64,000 bases of DNA from Comamonas sp. (GTDB lineage: Bacteria > Pseudomonadota > Gammaproteobacteria > Burkholderiales > Burkholderiaceae_C), in contig NZ_SPEY01000042.1 of NCBI RefSeq assembly GCF_009360615.1, positions 1-64,000 on the forward strand. The letters run 5' to 3'. Each line of letters starts with the position of its first letter. Position 1 is the stretch's first letter. Both the position numbers and the translations under genes were made by a program. Shown here piece after piece: positions 36,761 to 45,776 of the stretch. The notes under the pieces are model-generated. The model was not told the DNA's origin and made no database searches. It worked only from the letters and a program-made list of their open reading frames with translations.

Positions 36761-36854
36761 CTGCGCTGTGACCGAGCCATGAACGCGGCTGAGCAGGCTC
36801 GCCACTGCAGGGCTTGCGCTCCAGAGCGAAACCCGCGTCCCGCTACACTGAGGT

Positions 36855-37967
36855 ATGCGTGAATTCAAGGTCATGGTCGTCGGTGCTTACGGCTTCTTCG
36901 GCAGCCGGCTGGTTGCCAGGCTGGCCAGGCAAAGCGGTTTGCACATCGTGGTGGCAGGGCGCTCGGCCTCTGCGGCGCAGGCGCTGGTTGAAAGTCTGGC
37001 TCCGGGCGCTTGCTCAAGCCTGAGCCACGCGGTGCTGGACGTGATGGTGCCCGGTCTGGAGGACAGGCTCAAGACGCTGGAGGTGGATGCGCTCATTCAC
37101 ACCTCGGGCCCGTTTCAGGGGCAGGACTACCGCGTGGCCCGAGCCTGTGCCCACGCCGGCGTCCACTATGTGGATCTGGCCGATGGGCGTGACTTTGTCG
37201 GCGGCATCGATGTGCTCGATCCGCAGGCCAAAGCTGCGGGCGTGCTGTTGCTCAGCGGTGCCAGCTCGGTGCCTGCGCTGTCCTCGGCGGTCGTGGACGC
37301 GCTGGCTTCGGCCATGGCCCGCGTCGACCATATTGACATCGGCATCAGCCCGGGCAATCGAACGGACAGAGGCCTGTCCACCGTCGCTGCCATCCTCAGC
37401 TATTGCGGCCAGCCACTGCCCGGTGCGGGTCAGCAGGCCGTGATCGGCTGGCTGCGCAGCTATGCATATGACTACCCGGCGCCCGTGGGGCGGCGATTGC
37501 TGTCGGCCTGCGATGTGCCCGATCTTGCATTGCTGCCGCTTCTTTATCAGAACTGTTCTGTCAGATTTGGCGCAGGACTTGAGTTGCCGCTTCTGCACCG
37601 AGGCATGAACGCCATGGCCTGGCTGGCGCACAAAGGGCTGGTACAGGATTGGTCCACCCATGCGCGCATGCTCAAGCGCATGGCAGACTGGTTCAAGAAC
37701 CGGGGTAGCGATGTGGGCGCCATGCATGTCACCGTCAGCGGCCTGGATGCCCAGGGGCAAGCCAGCCAGCGCAGCTGGGTGCTGACGGCGGGCTCCGGCG
37801 ACGGGCCTTATGTTCCCACGCTGGCCGCCAGTGCACTGGTGCGCAAGCTGGCCGCAGGTGCAGCGCTGGCGCCTGGTGCCCGGCCCTGCATGGGGCTGCT
37901 GACGCTGCAGGACTTCATGGCCGAGGCTCGGGGGCTGGACATCCGGATGCAGAAGCTGGCCCCATGA
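36855..37967 (+). CDS. Saccharopine dehydrogenase-like NAD(P)-binding protein
   Basis: 370 residues. The N-terminal Rossmann motif is VMVVGAYGFFGSRLVARLA; then VVAGRSASAAQALVE and DALIHTSGPFQGQDYRVAR, typical of the saccharopine dehydrogenase/enoyl-reductase superfamily. True lysine-pathway function is unlikely; relatives are mostly uncharacterised, and some bear a fused DUF4166. Here the stop overlaps the DUF4166 gene start (ATGA), so the two proteins probably work together. Confidence 0.85.
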   Translation: MREFKVMVVGAYGFFGSRLVARLARQSGLHIVVAGRSASAAQALVESLAPGACSSLSHAVLDVMVPGLEDRLKTLEVDALIHTSGPFQGQDYRVARACAHAGVHYVDLADGRDFVGGIDVLDPQAKAAGVLLLSGASSVPALSSAVVDALASAMARVDHIDIGISPGNRTDRGLSTVAAILSYCGQPLPGAGQQAVIGWLRSYAYDYPAPVGRRLLSACDVPDLALLPLLYQNCSVRFGAGLELPLLHRGMNAMAWLAHKGLVQDWSTHARMLKRMADWFKNRGSDVGAMHVTVSGLDAQGQASQRSWVLTAGSGDGPYVPTLAASALVRKLAAGAALAPGARPCMGLLTLQDFMAEARGLDIRMQKLAP

Positions 37968-38509
37968 CGCAGAGCGCTTCCTTGTTTCAGCAGGCCATGG
38001 GTGAAGAGTTTGGCAGGCTCGATGCCGCGCTACAGCGCTTTCACCGTCTGCAGGGCGAGCATGAGTTGGAGGGCAGGGTACAGACCGGCGCGCCCCGGAC
38101 GCTGCTGGCCAGGTTGCTGGCCCTGGCCCTGGGTACGCCGCGCACGGCCGCTGAGGGGGCGATTCATTTCGAGCTGCAGGCCAGTCCCGAGGCCGAGACC
38201 TGGACTCGCATCTTCCCCGAGCAGCTCATGCGCTCCAGCATGCATTTGCGCGAGGGCGGCCTGGTCGAGCGTCTCGGGCCGGCGCGACTGTGCTTTGCCT
38301 TGCAGGCGGTGGATGGACGGCTTCTCATGCGACTGCGGCGTCTGTATTTTCTGGGCTTCCCATGCCCGGGCTGGCTGGCACCGCGCATCGTGGCCGAAGA
38401 AACCGGAGCCGGCGAGCATATGCAATTTCATGTCGAAGCGGCCGTACCCCTCATTGGTGTAGTGGCCAGTTATCGTGGCTATCTGTTGCTGCCCGAGGAA
38501 AAAGCATGA
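37964..38509 (+). CDS. DUF4166 domain protein
   Basis: 181 residues, no signal peptide. It matches DUF4166 (start SLFQQAMGEEFGRLDAALQRFH, middle IFPEQLMRSSMHLREGGLVE), a domain otherwise found fused to saccharopine dehydrogenase-like proteins. The function is unknown. It overlaps both neighbours by four bases (ATGA), the strongest sign of a translationally coupled three-gene operon. Confidence 0.85.
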   Translation: MTQSASLFQQAMGEEFGRLDAALQRFHRLQGEHELEGRVQTGAPRTLLARLLALALGTPRTAAEGAIHFELQASPEAETWTRIFPEQLMRSSMHLREGGLVERLGPARLCFALQAVDGRLLMRLRRLYFLGFPCPGWLAPRIVAEETGAGEHMQFHVEAAVPLIGVVASYRGYLLLPEEKA

Positions 38510-38895
38510 TTGTGGTCTTTGATGCGCAATGTCTGTTGTGCAATGGCTGGGTGCAGTTCTTGCTCAAGCACGACCAGCAGGGCATTTTTCAGTTCGCCGC
38601 CATACAGGGCGAGGTCGGCGGCAAGCTGTTGGCCGATGCAGGCTTGCGCATAGAAGGTCTGCAGACCCTGCTGCTGGTGGACGGCTCACGCTCCTGGCAG
38701 CACACGGATGCCATCCTGCGCGTGCTGCACGCACTGGGCTGGCCCTGGCGCCTGACGGCGCTGTTCCGACTGGTACCCGCTGCATTGCGCGACGCGCTCT
38801 ATCGCCAGATTGCCAGAAACCGTTACCGCTGGTTTGGCAAAAGCGAGCAATGCCTGATGCCGGACCCCGCCGTGGCAGCGCGCTTTCTGGATTGA
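38506..38895 (+). CDS. DUF393 thiol-disulfide oxidoreductase (DCC family)
   Basis: 129 residues. It starts MIVVFDAQCLLCNGWVQFLL, with the DxxCxxC motif of the DCC/DUF393 family, a thioredoxin-like group. The body has FQFAAIQGEVGGKLL and the C-terminal NRYRWFGKSEQCLMP, both typical. Cytoplasmic. The start overlaps the DUF4166 stop in ATGA; the frame's upstream part was rejected. It is last in the operon. Confidence 0.9.
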   Translation: MIVVFDAQCLLCNGWVQFLLKHDQQGIFQFAAIQGEVGGKLLADAGLRIEGLQTLLLVDGSRSWQHTDAILRVLHALGWPWRLTALFRLVPAALRDALYRQIARNRYRWFGKSEQCLMPDPAVAARFLD

Positions 38896-38957
38896 AGTCC
38901 TGATGATAGGTTCCTTGGCCTATCAAGTGCACCGCAGCCTGTCGGCAACACCGGTGC

Positions 38958-38986
38958 TTGGCGGCCGGGCCGCTAAGCATTAGAAT
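38958..38986 (+). promoter_or_regulatory. Probable promoter of the RtcB gene
   Basis: TTGGCG and TAGAAT with 17 bases between. Transcription would begin near 38993, ahead of the RtcB-type gene. Confidence 0.5.
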
Positions 38987-39084
38987 CTGCTGCTTACCCA
39001 TCCTTCCTGATGCTGCTGCTCGAAGGTGCGTTGCATCTCCCAGATTCGGAGATGCGCTGTTGCGTACCTGTTTTTCTCAGCATC

Positions 39085-40488
39085 ATGCCCCATCTTTCCG
39101 GGAAGTTTTCCCGACTGCAAAAAGCCCTGTCACGTCAGGGCATCCAGGTCTCCTATCGGGACCATGTCTATCAAATCCATAACGAGCAGGCGGCCGCCAC
39201 GGTTTTGCTGCCTGACAGTCTGCCGCTGGAGCACAAGGCCGTCAGCCAGCTGCTGGACTTTGCCTCGGTCGCCGACCCGCAAGGCCATGGCGCAGTCTGC
39301 AAAGCCTGTGCCACTCCGGACTTTCACCCCGGCAGCATTGCGCCAGTGGGGGCCGTGGTGGCGACATCGCCGGATTTCGTGATTCCTGCGGCCATCGGCA
39401 CGGATATCAACTGCGGCATACGCCTGCTGAGCACGGGCCTGACCCAGGCGCAGGCCGAGCTGCACAAAAGCACCATCGTGCAGCGGCTGACCCGCGTCAT
39501 CTTGCAGAACGGGCGCGATGTCCCCGTACGCAGCGCAGGCTTCAAGGCCTTGTTCGACGAGGGCCCCCAGGCCTTTATTGAGCAGTTGCCTGACGTGGGT
39601 CTATGGCAAGGCGTGAATCGCGACCGCCTGCAAGCCGAACTGGCCGAGTGCGTGGGCCTGCAAGGCTTTGCGGGCCGCAGTCGTTACGCGCCCGAAGCCC
39701 TGATGCAGCCGCGTGAGTTGTTGCGCCCGCCGTCTGCCGCCGACCTGGGCAGCGGCAATCATTTTCTGGAGTTCTGCGTGGTCGACGAGATTTTCGATCG
39801 CCACGCCGCCTATGCGGCAGGGCTCAAGAAGGGTGATGTCACGGTAATGATCCATACCGGCTCGCGCGATGTCGGCTTTTATGTCGGCCTCCGCTGGATG
39901 GATCTGGCCAGGCAGCAATGGCCGCAGGGCATCAAACACCCGCGGCACGGCCTGTATGGTCTGAGCGGTGCGCTGGCGCAGGATTACCTGCAGGCCATGG
40001 GCGTGGCCGCGCGCTATGCATGGTTCAACCGCATGGCGCTGGCCGAACTGGTGCGCAAAGAACTGGAGGACATTGCCGCGCCCGATGCATCGCGCCTGAT
40101 TGTGGATGTGCCGCACAACGTCGTGATGACCGAAGGCGAGTTCAATGTGCACCGCAAGGGCTCGACCCCAGCGCACGACGGCCAGTGGGCGCTTATTCCG
40201 GGCTCCATGGGTGACTACTCCTTCCTTGTCAAGGGCCTGGGCCATGAAGACTGGCTGCAATCGTGCAGCCATGGCGCAGGTCGGCAGGTGCGGAGACAGG
40301 ACACACGCCGCATGAAGCAGCCGCTGATCGAGTCCATGTGGCAGTGCATCACCCTGCGCGAGGAGCGCTTGATCGAGGAAGCCCCCAGTGCCTACAAACC
40401 TGTGGGGCCGGTTCTGCAGGCGCAGGAGGAGGCGGGATTGATCACGGCGAGCCTGCGGTTGAAGCCCTGGCTGACTTTCAAGGCCTGA
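39085..40488 (+). CDS. RtcB-type RNA ligase family protein
   Basis: 467 residues. RtcB joins RNA 2',3'-cyclic-phosphate or 3'-phosphate ends to 5'-OH ends using GTP and Mn2+. Visible family motifs are ATPDFHPGS, IGTDINCGIRLL (metal cysteine), GSGNHFLEF, IHTGSRDVG, HNVV, HRKGSTPA and CSHGAGRQ with the guanylated histidine. It belongs to a branch differing from E. coli RtcB in the N-terminus. No rtcA, rtcR or archease is nearby. Starts at 39010 and 39052 are also open; 39085 fits where the domain begins. Confidence 0.85.
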   Translation: MPHLSGKFSRLQKALSRQGIQVSYRDHVYQIHNEQAAATVLLPDSLPLEHKAVSQLLDFASVADPQGHGAVCKACATPDFHPGSIAPVGAVVATSPDFVIPAAIGTDINCGIRLLSTGLTQAQAELHKSTIVQRLTRVILQNGRDVPVRSAGFKALFDEGPQAFIEQLPDVGLWQGVNRDRLQAELAECVGLQGFAGRSRYAPEALMQPRELLRPPSAADLGSGNHFLEFCVVDEIFDRHAAYAAGLKKGDVTVMIHTGSRDVGFYVGLRWMDLARQQWPQGIKHPRHGLYGLSGALAQDYLQAMGVAARYAWFNRMALAELVRKELEDIAAPDASRLIVDVPHNVVMTEGEFNVHRKGSTPAHDGQWALIPGSMGDYSFLVKGLGHEDWLQSCSHGAGRQVRRQDTRRMKQPLIESMWQCITLREERLIEEAPSAYKPVGPVLQAQEEAGLITASLRLKPWLTFKA

Positions 40489-40647
40489 AAACCCCAGGGC
40501 GGCCGGCGCTTGATGAACGAGTGCCGGCAGTCGTGGCTTGCCGGCGATCCGGCAAATCGCTCTGTGCAGGCTTGGATATGCCCTGGATCGCTTTGTCGGA
40601 TCGTCACGGAAAATCCGGCAGTACTGCCTGCAATGAGTGGCTTTGCG

Positions 40648-41235
40648 CTAATTGTTGGATGGTGGGTTGCCGCTTCCGAGGCTCAGTGCCTCGCGACGCA
40701 GGATTTCATCCACCAGTGCCTTGAACTGGCGTGTGAGCAACTGGCGCACCACCGGCTTCCCGAGCATCGCAGGGATGGTGAATGCAGGAACCAGCCGGCC
40801 GCTGTAGCTCAGGCGCACGCGGCCATCATCCAGGGTTTCAAGGGTATAGCTGCCATCCATCTGCTGGAGGTTGCCGCCAACCGCTCGGGCGACGATGCGC
40901 TGCTGCGGCCATTCGATCACGGCCAGCCGGATCTCGATCGCCTGTTGAAAGAACAGAAATCCAAGGCTGCCTTTCTGCTCCACCAGCACCTGATTGCCAT
41001 TGCGCCGCAGGACGCGGGAGCTGTGCATTCCCGGCACGAATTCGGCCAGGTGGTCGTAATCGGAAATCACGTTCCAGGCGGTGGCCGGCCTGACCTGCAT
41101 TGTGGCCGTGGCATTCACCAGCACGGCTTCATCGTGTTCGGTGGTCTCGATCTGCAGCTGTTGCGCCGACATCGGCGCACTGCTGCAGACCAGGCTCAGT
41201 GCTGCACCGAGGGCACGCCAGCGGACTGCTCTCAT
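40648..41235 (-). CDS. SRPBCC family exported protein
   Basis: 195 residues with a signal peptide (MRAVRWRALGAALSLVCSSA, cleavage near SAQQ). The rest is a START/SRPBCC fold: TAWNVISDYDHLAEFVPGMHSS and a C-terminal helix VRQLLTRQFKALVDEILR. It would bind a hydrophobic ligand in the periplasm. The start overlaps the stop of the YceI lipoprotein gene by four bases, so it belongs to the YceI operon. Exact function unknown. Confidence 0.85.
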   Translation of the reverse strand: MRAVRWRALGAALSLVCSSAPMSAQQLQIETTEHDEAVLVNATATMQVRPATAWNVISDYDHLAEFVPGMHSSRVLRRNGNQVLVEQKGSLGFLFFQQAIEIRLAVIEWPQQRIVARAVGGNLQQMDGSYTLETLDDGRVRLSYSGRLVPAFTIPAMLGKPVVRQLLTRQFKALVDEILRREALSLGSGNPPSNN

Positions 41236-41969
41236 GGCCCGGCTTCCTGCCTCAGCGGGCCGGCGAGCACGTCGAATCCCATATCGAGCCGGTCCCGGAC
41301 CTGGATGGCACCGCCCAGGATGGAAAACGGCGTGATGCCGAAGCTTGACTGGTCGAGGCTCAGCGCGCCGCGGATGTGGACTGTTCCTGGTTTCTTGTCG
41401 ATCCGCGCCGGCACGCTGAGGCTGCGCGTGACGCCGTGAATGGTGAGTTCCACGGCCAGCGATACCTCACCCTCCGCATCCGGGTCGCTGCGCACCTGAA
41501 CGCGGGCAAACGGATGGAGCGAGGTCTGCAGCACCCTGGTCCGCATATTGCTGCGGGTTCCCTCGATATCGCTGGCGCTGGGCTGGGTGTCCAGGCCTGC
41601 CATGGCGCGCAGAGCGGGCTCGTCGACCGAGAGACTGTCCAGCGCCACATACAGATCGGCCCGGCCCAGCCGCGGCGACACATAGCCTTGCAGTTGCCGG
41701 CTGGCCACCACATGATCGTGCCCCAGGCTGGCCAGGGTGCCGGCACGACGCACGGTGATGAAGACCAGCGAGCGCGTGGGCTCGACCTGCAGTACTTCCT
41801 GACCGCTGGCAGCGGCCTGTTTGTAGAAGGCCGCAGGAAAGTCCGCAGGCCTGGCCTGCCCGCGCGTGGCCTGCGCCGTTTCCAGTGCTGGTTGCGAGCA
41901 TCCGGCGATCAGGGTCACGAGGGCCGTCAGGGCCGTCATGAGCGCAAGCAGCAGTTTGAAGGCCTTCAT
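41232..41969 (-). CDS. YceI-like lipoprotein
   Basis: 245 residues. A lipobox at VTLIAGCSQ marks a lipoprotein. The body is a YceI (lipocalin-like) domain, with SLGHDHVVASRQLQGYV and the C-terminal SFGITPFSILGGAIQVRDRLD. YceI proteins bind isoprenoid or ubiquinone-like molecules. The start at 41969 overlaps the stop of the upstream YceI gene (ATGA), and its own stop overlaps the SRPBCC gene. Confidence 0.85.
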   Translation of the reverse strand: MKAFKLLLALMTALTALVTLIAGCSQPALETAQATRGQARPADFPAAFYKQAAASGQEVLQVEPTRSLVFITVRRAGTLASLGHDHVVASRQLQGYVSPRLGRADLYVALDSLSVDEPALRAMAGLDTQPSASDIEGTRSNMRTRVLQTSLHPFARVQVRSDPDAEGEVSLAVELTIHGVTRSLSVPARIDKKPGTVHIRGALSLDQSSFGITPFSILGGAIQVRDRLDMGFDVLAGPLRQEAGP

Positions 41970-42526
41970 GGCAGCTCGCGCAGCCGGGCGCGAAATTTCA
42001 CTTTCACCTCGTCGCCGACGGCATCGTTGCCCTGCCACTGTCCCGTGCCTATTCCGAAGAGGGCGCGGCGGGTCAGGAATTCCCCTTCGAGCAGGCGTTC
42101 CTCGGGCTTCCAGCTGAACGGCAGCGTCAGCGGCTGTCGAACGCCCTTCAGCAGCAGCGTGCCGCGTGCCAGATGACGGTCGGTGCCTGCAGTGCCGATA
42201 ATTTCGCGGGTATCGAAGACCGCCTCGGGGAAGCGGGCAAAGTCAAACCAGTCCTGGCCGGCGATGGCCTGGTTGATATCCTTGCTGTTCATATCAGCGC
42301 TGCTGACGCGAATGCGGACATTCAGGTGGCTGTCGGAAGCTTGTCGCGGATCGACATCGAAGCGGATGCCGAAATCCTTGAACACGCCCGTCACAGGCAC
42401 TTTCTCGAAAGTGACCGTGAATTCCAGCCGGTTGTCGGGCCCCGGCTCGAGTTGCCATGTGGCAGCATGCGCCGCTGTGGCGCAGAACGTCGCGAGTGCG
42501 GCGAGGCAGCAAACGGGTTTTCGCAT
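41966..42526 (-). CDS. YceI family periplasmic protein
   Basis: 186 residues with a signal peptide (MRKPVCCLAALATFCATAAHA). The mature part has TWQLEPGPDNRLEFTVTFEK, FDVDPRQASDSHLNVRI and LTLPFSWKPEERLLEGEF, as in the lipocalin-like YceI family. The start at 42526 has GGAGGG upstream. It is first of three overlapping genes (YceI, YceI lipoprotein, SRPBCC), all periplasmic and all predicted to bind lipids. Confidence 0.88.
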   Translation of the reverse strand: MRKPVCCLAALATFCATAAHAATWQLEPGPDNRLEFTVTFEKVPVTGVFKDFGIRFDVDPRQASDSHLNVRIRVSSADMNSKDINQAIAGQDWFDFARFPEAVFDTREIIGTAGTDRHLARGTLLLKGVRQPLTLPFSWKPEERLLEGEFLTRRALFGIGTGQWQGNDAVGDEVKVKFRARLRELP

Positions 42527-42651
42527 CTCGATAGCCCTCCGGCACAGCAGCGCTGTGCCGGATCGGCCGCTGCTCTGCAAGGGATGATGCGCCATCGGGG
42601 AGCCTGTTGCACCGCTTGCAGCCAACGAGTTACAGCCTGTTGCCTCTGGCT

Positions 42652-43233
42652 TCAGGCCTTTTTCTCGCGCGGCACGCGACCCATGAGGTAGAACTCGGGA
42701 TTGGGCACCATGCCCGCAAAGCTGGCCATGCGGTTGGACAGGCCGAAGAAGGCGGTGATGGCCGCGATGTCCCAGATATCCTCGTCGTCAAAGCCGTGGG
42801 GATAGAGCGCCTCGTGATCGGCATCGTCGATGTCCTGACTGCGCAGGCAGACCTTCATGGCAAAGTCCAGCATCGCGCGCTCGCGCGGGCTGATGTCGGC
42901 CTTGCGGTAGTTGACGGCTATCTGATCGGCAATCAGCGGCTTTTTCTCGTGAATGCGCAAGATGGCGCCGTGGGCCACCACGCAGAACAGACACTGGTTG
43001 GCGGCACTGGTGGCCGTGACGATCATCTCGCGCTCGCCCTTGCTCAGGCTGCCTTCCTCCTTGAGCATCAGCGCGTCGTGGTAGGCAAAGAAGGCCCTCC
43101 ACTCGGCGGGGCGGCGCGCAAAGGCCAGAAACACATTGGGGATGAAGCCGGTTTTCTCCTGAACTTCGGCAATGCGCTGCTGGATGTCTTTCGGCAGGCT
43201 GTTCAGATCGGGAAAGGGGTAGCGATTCTTCAT
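42652..43233 (-). CDS. AhpD-like peroxidase-related protein
   Basis: 193 residues of the carboxymuconolactone decarboxylase/AhpD fold. CLFCVVAHGAILR carries the CxxC and nearby histidine of the alkylhydroperoxidase site; the family's MVPNPEFYLMGRVPR end is present. It probably reduces peroxides or acts as a disulfide reductase. The start at 43233 (MKNRYPFPDLNS) has GAGGAG upstream; an ATG nine codons earlier is possible. Confidence 0.9.
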   Translation of the reverse strand: MKNRYPFPDLNSLPKDIQQRIAEVQEKTGFIPNVFLAFARRPAEWRAFFAYHDALMLKEEGSLSKGEREMIVTATSAANQCLFCVVAHGAILRIHEKKPLIADQIAVNYRKADISPRERAMLDFAMKVCLRSQDIDDADHEALYPHGFDDEDIWDIAAITAFFGLSNRMASFAGMVPNPEFYLMGRVPREKKA

Positions 43234-43376
43234 GGTGCTGGTCTCCTCTGGCTTTTTCACGGATGCCGACCAAGCATGGCATGGGTGAGCGCTCCAAAGC
43301 TGTCGTTTACGTTGCAGATACTGCTATTGAACACCTTGTTAGCCTGAGACCCTTTCATATCAATTGCAAGTAGCTA

Positions 43377-44024
43377 TCAAAATTGAATTTGCCGTGCGGT
43401 GCTGGCACCGATCAGCAACCCACCCAGGCCCATGAGCACAATGCCCAGACTGCGGTCTACCCAGGGGCGCACAGCCTGCATCCTGAGTTGCAGTATCGGG
43501 GTCGAAAAAAAGCAGGCGACCAGCGCAAACCACAGCACATGGGCCAAGGCGATGAAGAGTCCGTAGGCCAGCTGGCTGGTCATGGGCACGGCAAGGCCGG
43601 CGACCTGCATGAACAGACTGATGATGAAGAGCGCGGTCTTGGGATTGAGCACGTTGGTCAGAAAACCCAGTGCAAAAAGCGAGAGGCCGGCAGCATGCCC
43701 GGTTGCAGCGCCGCAGGCAGGCTTTGACGAACCTTCGCTGGCACGGCTGGCGCCGCGCCATAGAGAAATTCCCAGCCAGACCAGATAGGCTGCACCCGAA
43801 TATCTGAGCAGGTCGAACAGCCAGGGCAGGCGCTGCAGAACCAGGCCCAGCCCCAGCAGGGTGTAGCCGACATGGACCAGCACGCCGCAGCCTATGCCCA
43901 GCGCGACCCACAGACCTGCACGGCGCGATTCCATCAGGCTGGTGCGGGTGACCAGGGCGAAGTCGGCGCCGGGGCTGATGACGGCAAGAGAGGTGACGAG
44001 AATCACGGTTGACCAGGCGTTCAT
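43377..44024 (-). CDS. LysE/RhtB family amino-acid exporter
   Basis: 215 residues with about six membrane helices. SPGADFALVTRTSLMESRRAGLWVALGIGCG is the RhtB/LysE signature, followed by FLTNVLNPKTALFIISLF. It exports amino acids such as homoserine, threonine or lysine; the substrate is not predictable. It is divergent from a GcvA-like LysR gene that may control it. Its stop codon lies inside a TAGCTATCAAAA repeat motif (43371-43382). Confidence 0.9.
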   Translation of the reverse strand: MNAWSTVILVTSLAVISPGADFALVTRTSLMESRRAGLWVALGIGCGVLVHVGYTLLGLGLVLQRLPWLFDLLRYSGAAYLVWLGISLWRGASRASEGSSKPACGAATGHAAGLSLFALGFLTNVLNPKTALFIISLFMQVAGLAVPMTSQLAYGLFIALAHVLWFALVACFFSTPILQLRMQAVRPWVDRSLGIVLMGLGGLLIGASTARQIQF

Positions 44025-44182
44025 GCGATGTGTATGGTTGAGTTCAAATTGCTGTTTGTTCGATAGCTGCTCTGCAGGAGAATGGCAGGTAGCAACCGAT
44101 GGGCCTGAAATTTAGGGCGGTTGCAGCTTTTTGAATAACGATGATTTCTCAAGAAAATAGTGAATCCAGCTCACAGAAGGTC

Positions 44183-45100
44183 ATGGTCGGTCCTCAGCGC
44201 ATGCCGTCGCTGGTGGCCTTGCGGTGCTTTGAAGCCGCAGCGCGGCTGGAAAGCTTCAGTCGCGCCGCCGATGAGCTGCATCTGACCCATGGCGCCATCA
44301 GCCGTGCGGTGCGCGCAGTGGAGCAGGAACTGGGGGGGCCGCTGTTCGAGCGCCGCAATCGCCGTGTGTTTCTCAACGACGCAGGCCGTCTGTTGTTCGA
44401 TGGCGTCCATGCCGGGCTGGCACAGATGGCGCGTGCTGCACAGGCGGTGCGCCAGCAGGTCGCCGGCAGGCCGCTGCTGCTGTCCTGCGAGCCCACCTTG
44501 CTCATGCGCTGGCTGATTCCGCGCTGGGGCGACTTTCAGGCGCGCTACCCGCAGCACACCGTACACCTGGTCGCCGGCGGCGGCGCTGTCGAATGGGGGC
44601 GCGGTATCGACCTGGCCATACGCCGCAACGATTTCGACTGGGGTCGCAATGTCCGTGTACAGCCCTTGTGCGCTGAGCGCATGGGGCCGGTCTGCCAGCC
44701 GGATCGGTTGGCGCAGTTCTTTGTCTCGGGGGCCCATGGCAGTCTGGAGTTGCGTGGCGGTGCCCCGCTGTTGCACAGCAGGACGCGCCCCGGCGCCTGG
44801 GCGGACTGGAGGCGAACTGCACCCGACCAGCCCCCGGTGCCGGTGCAGCAAGTGCCAGGGACCGGGGATCTGGTGCTCGAGCATTTCTACCTGAGCCTGC
44901 AGGCCGCTGCAGCGGGCCTGGGCGTGGCCATGGGACCGAAGCTGCTGGTGCAGGACGATATTGCAGCCGGAAGGCTGGTGGCGCCGCTGGGTTTTGTGCC
45001 GGACGGCTCGCAGTACTGCCTGCTGTCCCTGCAGGATGAGGTCGCCGGGTCGTTGAAGCAGCTTCTCGCCGAGTGGATCAGGCAGCAGATGGAGCGCTGA
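44183..45100 (+). CDS. LysR-family regulator, GcvA-like
   Basis: 305 residues. MPSLVALRCFEAAARLESFSRAADELHLTHGAISRAV is the GcvA-type helix-turn-helix; the co-inducer domain follows. The start at 44183 has AGAAGG upstream; ATG at 44141 is also open but lacks a ribosome site. It is divergent from the LysE exporter gene and probably regulates it. Confidence 0.92.
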   Translation: MVGPQRMPSLVALRCFEAAARLESFSRAADELHLTHGAISRAVRAVEQELGGPLFERRNRRVFLNDAGRLLFDGVHAGLAQMARAAQAVRQQVAGRPLLLSCEPTLLMRWLIPRWGDFQARYPQHTVHLVAGGGAVEWGRGIDLAIRRNDFDWGRNVRVQPLCAERMGPVCQPDRLAQFFVSGAHGSLELRGGAPLLHSRTRPGAWADWRRTAPDQPPVPVQQVPGTGDLVLEHFYLSLQAAAAGLGVAMGPKLLVQDDIAAGRLVAPLGFVPDGSQYCLLSLQDEVAGSLKQLLAEWIRQQMER

Positions 45101-45189
45101 GTGCAAGCCGCAGGGCATAGGGGGGCGGTCCCCGTGCCAGTCCACTTCTTGGCAGACAATGCGCTCTGTTGAAAAGCAATGGATACGCG

Positions 45190-45681
45190 ATGAGCAACGA
45201 CGCACAAACCCCCGATTGGGCCGCCTGGAGCCGTGAGGCCGTTGAAATGATGCAGGCTCGCAACGCCGAATGGCCCCGGCAGTTCGGCCTTCAGGATCGT
45301 CCGAAATACCGCTGGGATCTGGACCGCGCGCTGCTGGCCTTGGAAGCGCCGTTGCACGAGGTGGTCGCCACGGTTTGCCTGGTGGGCACCAGCAGCGAGC
45401 AGGATGGCAGCTTTGTCTGGAGCTGGGCCAACGAAGCCATTCCCAGGCAGCATGGCGAAGCGCTGGAGGTCGTGCATGAATTCGGTCGCCAGAACCAGCT
45501 GGCACTGCTGACCACGGCCCGCATTCCCGGTGGCCGCCCCGAGGCCATGGAGTGCCTGTGCATTGCAGCCCGCCTGCAGCACGCCGTGGGCACCTTCATC
45601 GACCAACAGGGCGATGTGACCCTCTATTTCACGTTGCTGCACCTGCAGGTGGCCGTCGAGCCGCAGCCGCATGCCAATTGA
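45190..45681 (+). CDS. DUF6882-like protein, unknown function
   Basis: 163 residues, soluble. The pattern of conserved tryptophans (AAWSREAVEMM..., YRWDLDRALLALE, GSFVWSWANEAIP) and the middle MECLCIAARLQHAVGTF resemble DUF6882. No function is known. Start at 45190 (GATACGCG ATG); seven in-frame codons upstream are possible. Single gene. Confidence 0.75.
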   Translation: MSNDAQTPDWAAWSREAVEMMQARNAEWPRQFGLQDRPKYRWDLDRALLALEAPLHEVVATVCLVGTSSEQDGSFVWSWANEAIPRQHGEALEVVHEFGRQNQLALLTTARIPGGRPEAMECLCIAARLQHAVGTFIDQQGDVTLYFTLLHLQVAVEPQPHAN

Positions 45682-45712
45682 AAGCCGCGCAGGCAGGCCG
45701 CTGAAAAGATTG

Positions 45713-45742
45713 TTCACAGAATGCAGTCCGGATCGCTTATAG
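45713..45742 (+). promoter_or_regulatory. Possible promoter of the small lipoprotein gene
   Basis: TTCACA and TTATAG with 18 bases between, about 35 bases ahead of the 49-aa ORF. Weak match. Confidence 0.35.
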
Positions 45743-45776
45743 ACTGGCCTTCCGGAAGATCAGAAAAGGCTCACCC

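Noticed and set aside
40538-40555. TTGCCGG-CGAT-CCGGCAA hairpin between convergent RtcB and SRPBCC genes
   Set aside because: Short stem without a T run; may help termination but too weak to call.
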